Source of the DNA: CAYUBI01 sp964443005
GTDB taxonomy: Bacteria > Margulisbacteria > Riflemargulisbacteria > GWF2-35-9 > CAYUBI01
NCBI GenBank assembly: GCA_964443005.1
Contig: CAYUBI010000089.1
Span: forward strand, 1 to 7,243
Direction of reading: 5' to 3'
DNA length: 7,243 bases
Shown here: positions 6,081 to 7,243 of the stretch, one piece after another
Position numbering within the stretch: position 1 is the first letter of the stretch
How the letters are laid out: the number at the start of each line of letters is the position of its first letter
Made by a program: the position numbers and the translations under genes
The notes under the pieces: model-generated
Told to the model about the DNA's origin: nothing
Database searches by the model: none
Seen by the model: only the letters and a program-made list of their open reading frames with translations

Positions 6081-7243
6081 ATGATCCCTCGACTTTTAGC
6101 ATCAAAACTAACAGACTACGCAAAAAAAATGCCAGTTATTGGTATTGTAGGCCCTCGACAATCAGGCAAAACCACCTTAGCAAAAGCCTGTTTCCCTGAT
6201 TATCCCTATATATCAATGGAAGATATGGAAGCTCGTGAATTTGCTTCCCACGACCCGAAAGCATTTTTCAAACGTTATCCCCTGGCCATTATAGATGAAA
6301 TTCAGAAAGTCCCTGAACTGTTATCATCCATCCAAATCATCACAGATGAATCGGGCAAAAAAGGACAATACGTTATCACAGGCTCTCATCAACTATTTTT
6401 GCTAGAAAAAGTTTCTCAGACACTGGCGGGTCGTATCGCCTTATTTGATCTTTTACCCTTATCCATTGCGGAACTCGATCATCGAAAAGCATTTTCTTTT
6501 GATGAAATTTCAGCATGGAAATTACCTAAAAAAACTAAATCTGAACTTAATAAACTCTTATTTTCAGGGATGTATCCACGAATTCATGACGCTAACCTTG
6601 AACCTACCTTTTGGTATGATGGTTATTATCGAACCTATGTCGAACGGGACGTTAGAGACATCACTCAAATTGGAGATTTGCTGACCTTCCAACGATTTGT
6701 AAAACTATGTGCAGGGCGATCAGGTCAACTGCTAAACATGTCAGAACTTGCCACGGATACCGGCGTTTCACACACAACCATTCGACAATGGTTATCCGTT
6801 TTACAAGTCAGCGGTTTGGTTTTTTTGCTACAACCCTATTTCAAAAACTTTTCAAAGCGTCTGGTAAAAACTCCTAAACTTTACTTTTACGATACGGGAT
6901 TACTATGTTATTTGCTGGGATTACGTTCCCCCAACGATCTCGATATAACCCCATTTAGAGGACACATATTTGAAACGTTTATTGTGTCTGACATTATTAA
7001 AAACTTTTTAAATCAAGGCCAATCTGCTCCAGTTTATTTTTGGCGCGATCATTCCGGGCACGAAATTGATTTAATTATTGATCAGGGTATTAACCAAATT
7101 CTTATAGAAATTAAAAATTCGGGAACATATCGTTCAGAGTTTATTCAGCATCTGAAATACTTTAAAACATTAGAAACACAAACTGTCTCTGAATCGTTAT
7201 TGATCTACGCTGGCGACGAATCCTATGAACGCACTGAGGCAAA
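6081..7243 (+). CDS. AAA_14/DUF4143-type ATP-binding protein, function unknown (second copy, cut at right edge)
   Basis: The frame is open from the ATG at 6081 to the window end, 387 residues without a stop. The family is usually about 380-420 residues, so little is missing. Walker A is GPRQSGKT (24-31); Walker B is LAIIDEIQ (68-75, D72, E73). VITGSHQ (98-104) resembles sensor 1 and AGR (116-118) follows. The family landmark YVERDVRDI is at 186-194, a winged-helix-like segment (SELATDTGVSHTTIRQWL) at 221-238 and YFYDTGLL at 268-275. The C-terminus has the PD-(D/E)XK-like residues E298 (GHIFETF), D330 (HEIDLII) and E343-x-K345 (IEIKNSG). It belongs to a different subgroup from the upstream copy, with little shared wording outside the motifs. 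An in-frame TGA at 6030-6032 and no start codon between make 6081 the only reasonable start. It has no visible Shine-Dalgarno site. Confidence 0.87.
   Translation, partial: MIPRLLASKLTDYAKKMPVIGIVGPRQSGKTTLAKACFPDYPYISMEDMEAREFASHDPKAFFKRYPLAIIDEIQKVPELLSSIQIITDESGKKGQYVITGSHQLFLLEKVSQTLAGRIALFDLLPLSIAELDHRKAFSFDEISAWKLPKKTKSELNKLLFSGMYPRIHDANLEPTFWYDGYYRTYVERDVRDITQIGDLLTFQRFVKLCAGRSGQLLNMSELATDTGVSHTTIRQWLSVLQVSGLVFLLQPYFKNFSKRLVKTPKLYFYDTGLLCYLLGLRSPNDLDITPFRGHIFETFIVSDIIKNFLNQGQSAPVYFWRDHSGHEIDLIIDQGINQILIEIKNSGTYRSEFIQHLKYFKTLETQTVSESLLIYAGDESYERTEA

Noticed and set aside
6445..6684. 79-residue + strand open frame
   Set aside because: It lies in another frame inside the second ATPase gene, whose long frame with motifs on both sides explains the region.
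6081..7243. Second ATPase gene as a pseudogene
   Set aside because: The frame is continuous for 387 codons with all key motifs; the absence of a stop is due to the window edge.

Overview
The window is an AT-rich bacterial chromosome segment read entirely on the + strand. It holds a tightly packed housekeeping gene block (positions 2-4479) followed by two separately spaced ATPase genes of the AAA_14/DUF4143 type (4632-5981, and 6081 to the right edge).

The housekeeping block reads: tail of rimO (S12 methylthiotransferase, inferred from a 14-residue C-terminus), pgsA (phosphatidylglycerophosphate synthase), a stand-alone CinA C-terminal domain (nicotinamide-nucleotide amidase type), recA, rny (membrane-anchored RNase Y) and a ymdB-family metallophosphoesterase. 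Neighbours overlap by 4, 8 and 8 bp, then are separated by 12 and 1 nt, so the block looks like one translationally coupled operon. No promoter or LexA-type operator is visible inside it. The order rimO-pgsA-cinA-recA-rny-ymdB is the classical one of Firmicutes, but it also occurs in other phyla. Two details do not look like a typical Bacillus or Clostridium: the CinA protein lacks the usual N-terminal domain, and the block is followed by DUF4143 ATPases, which are commonly amplified in host-associated and candidate-phylum bacteria. The phylum cannot be fixed from this window. A low-GC, non-model lineage such as Dependentiae is a guess only.

The block combines phospholipid synthesis, NAD salvage, recombination and RNA turnover. 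Rny and YmdB probably belong together functionally: in Bacillus subtilis both affect RNA turnover or developmental gene expression.

After ymdB the style changes. The intergenic spacers are 152 and 99 bp and carry unusual structure: an imperfect 17-bp inverted repeat, a perfect 27-bp direct repeat carrying a promoter-like -35 element, and a perfect 22-bp-arm palindrome that overlaps a promoter-like pair just before the last gene. The two ATPases share architecture (P-loop ATPase, winged helix, PD-(D/E)XK-like C-terminus) but are clearly diverged, so they are not a recent duplication. The second is cut by the right edge but nearly complete. No RNA genes, CRISPR array, transposase or phage gene was seen. 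The best candidate for something undescribed is the pair of ATPases with their repeat-rich control regions.
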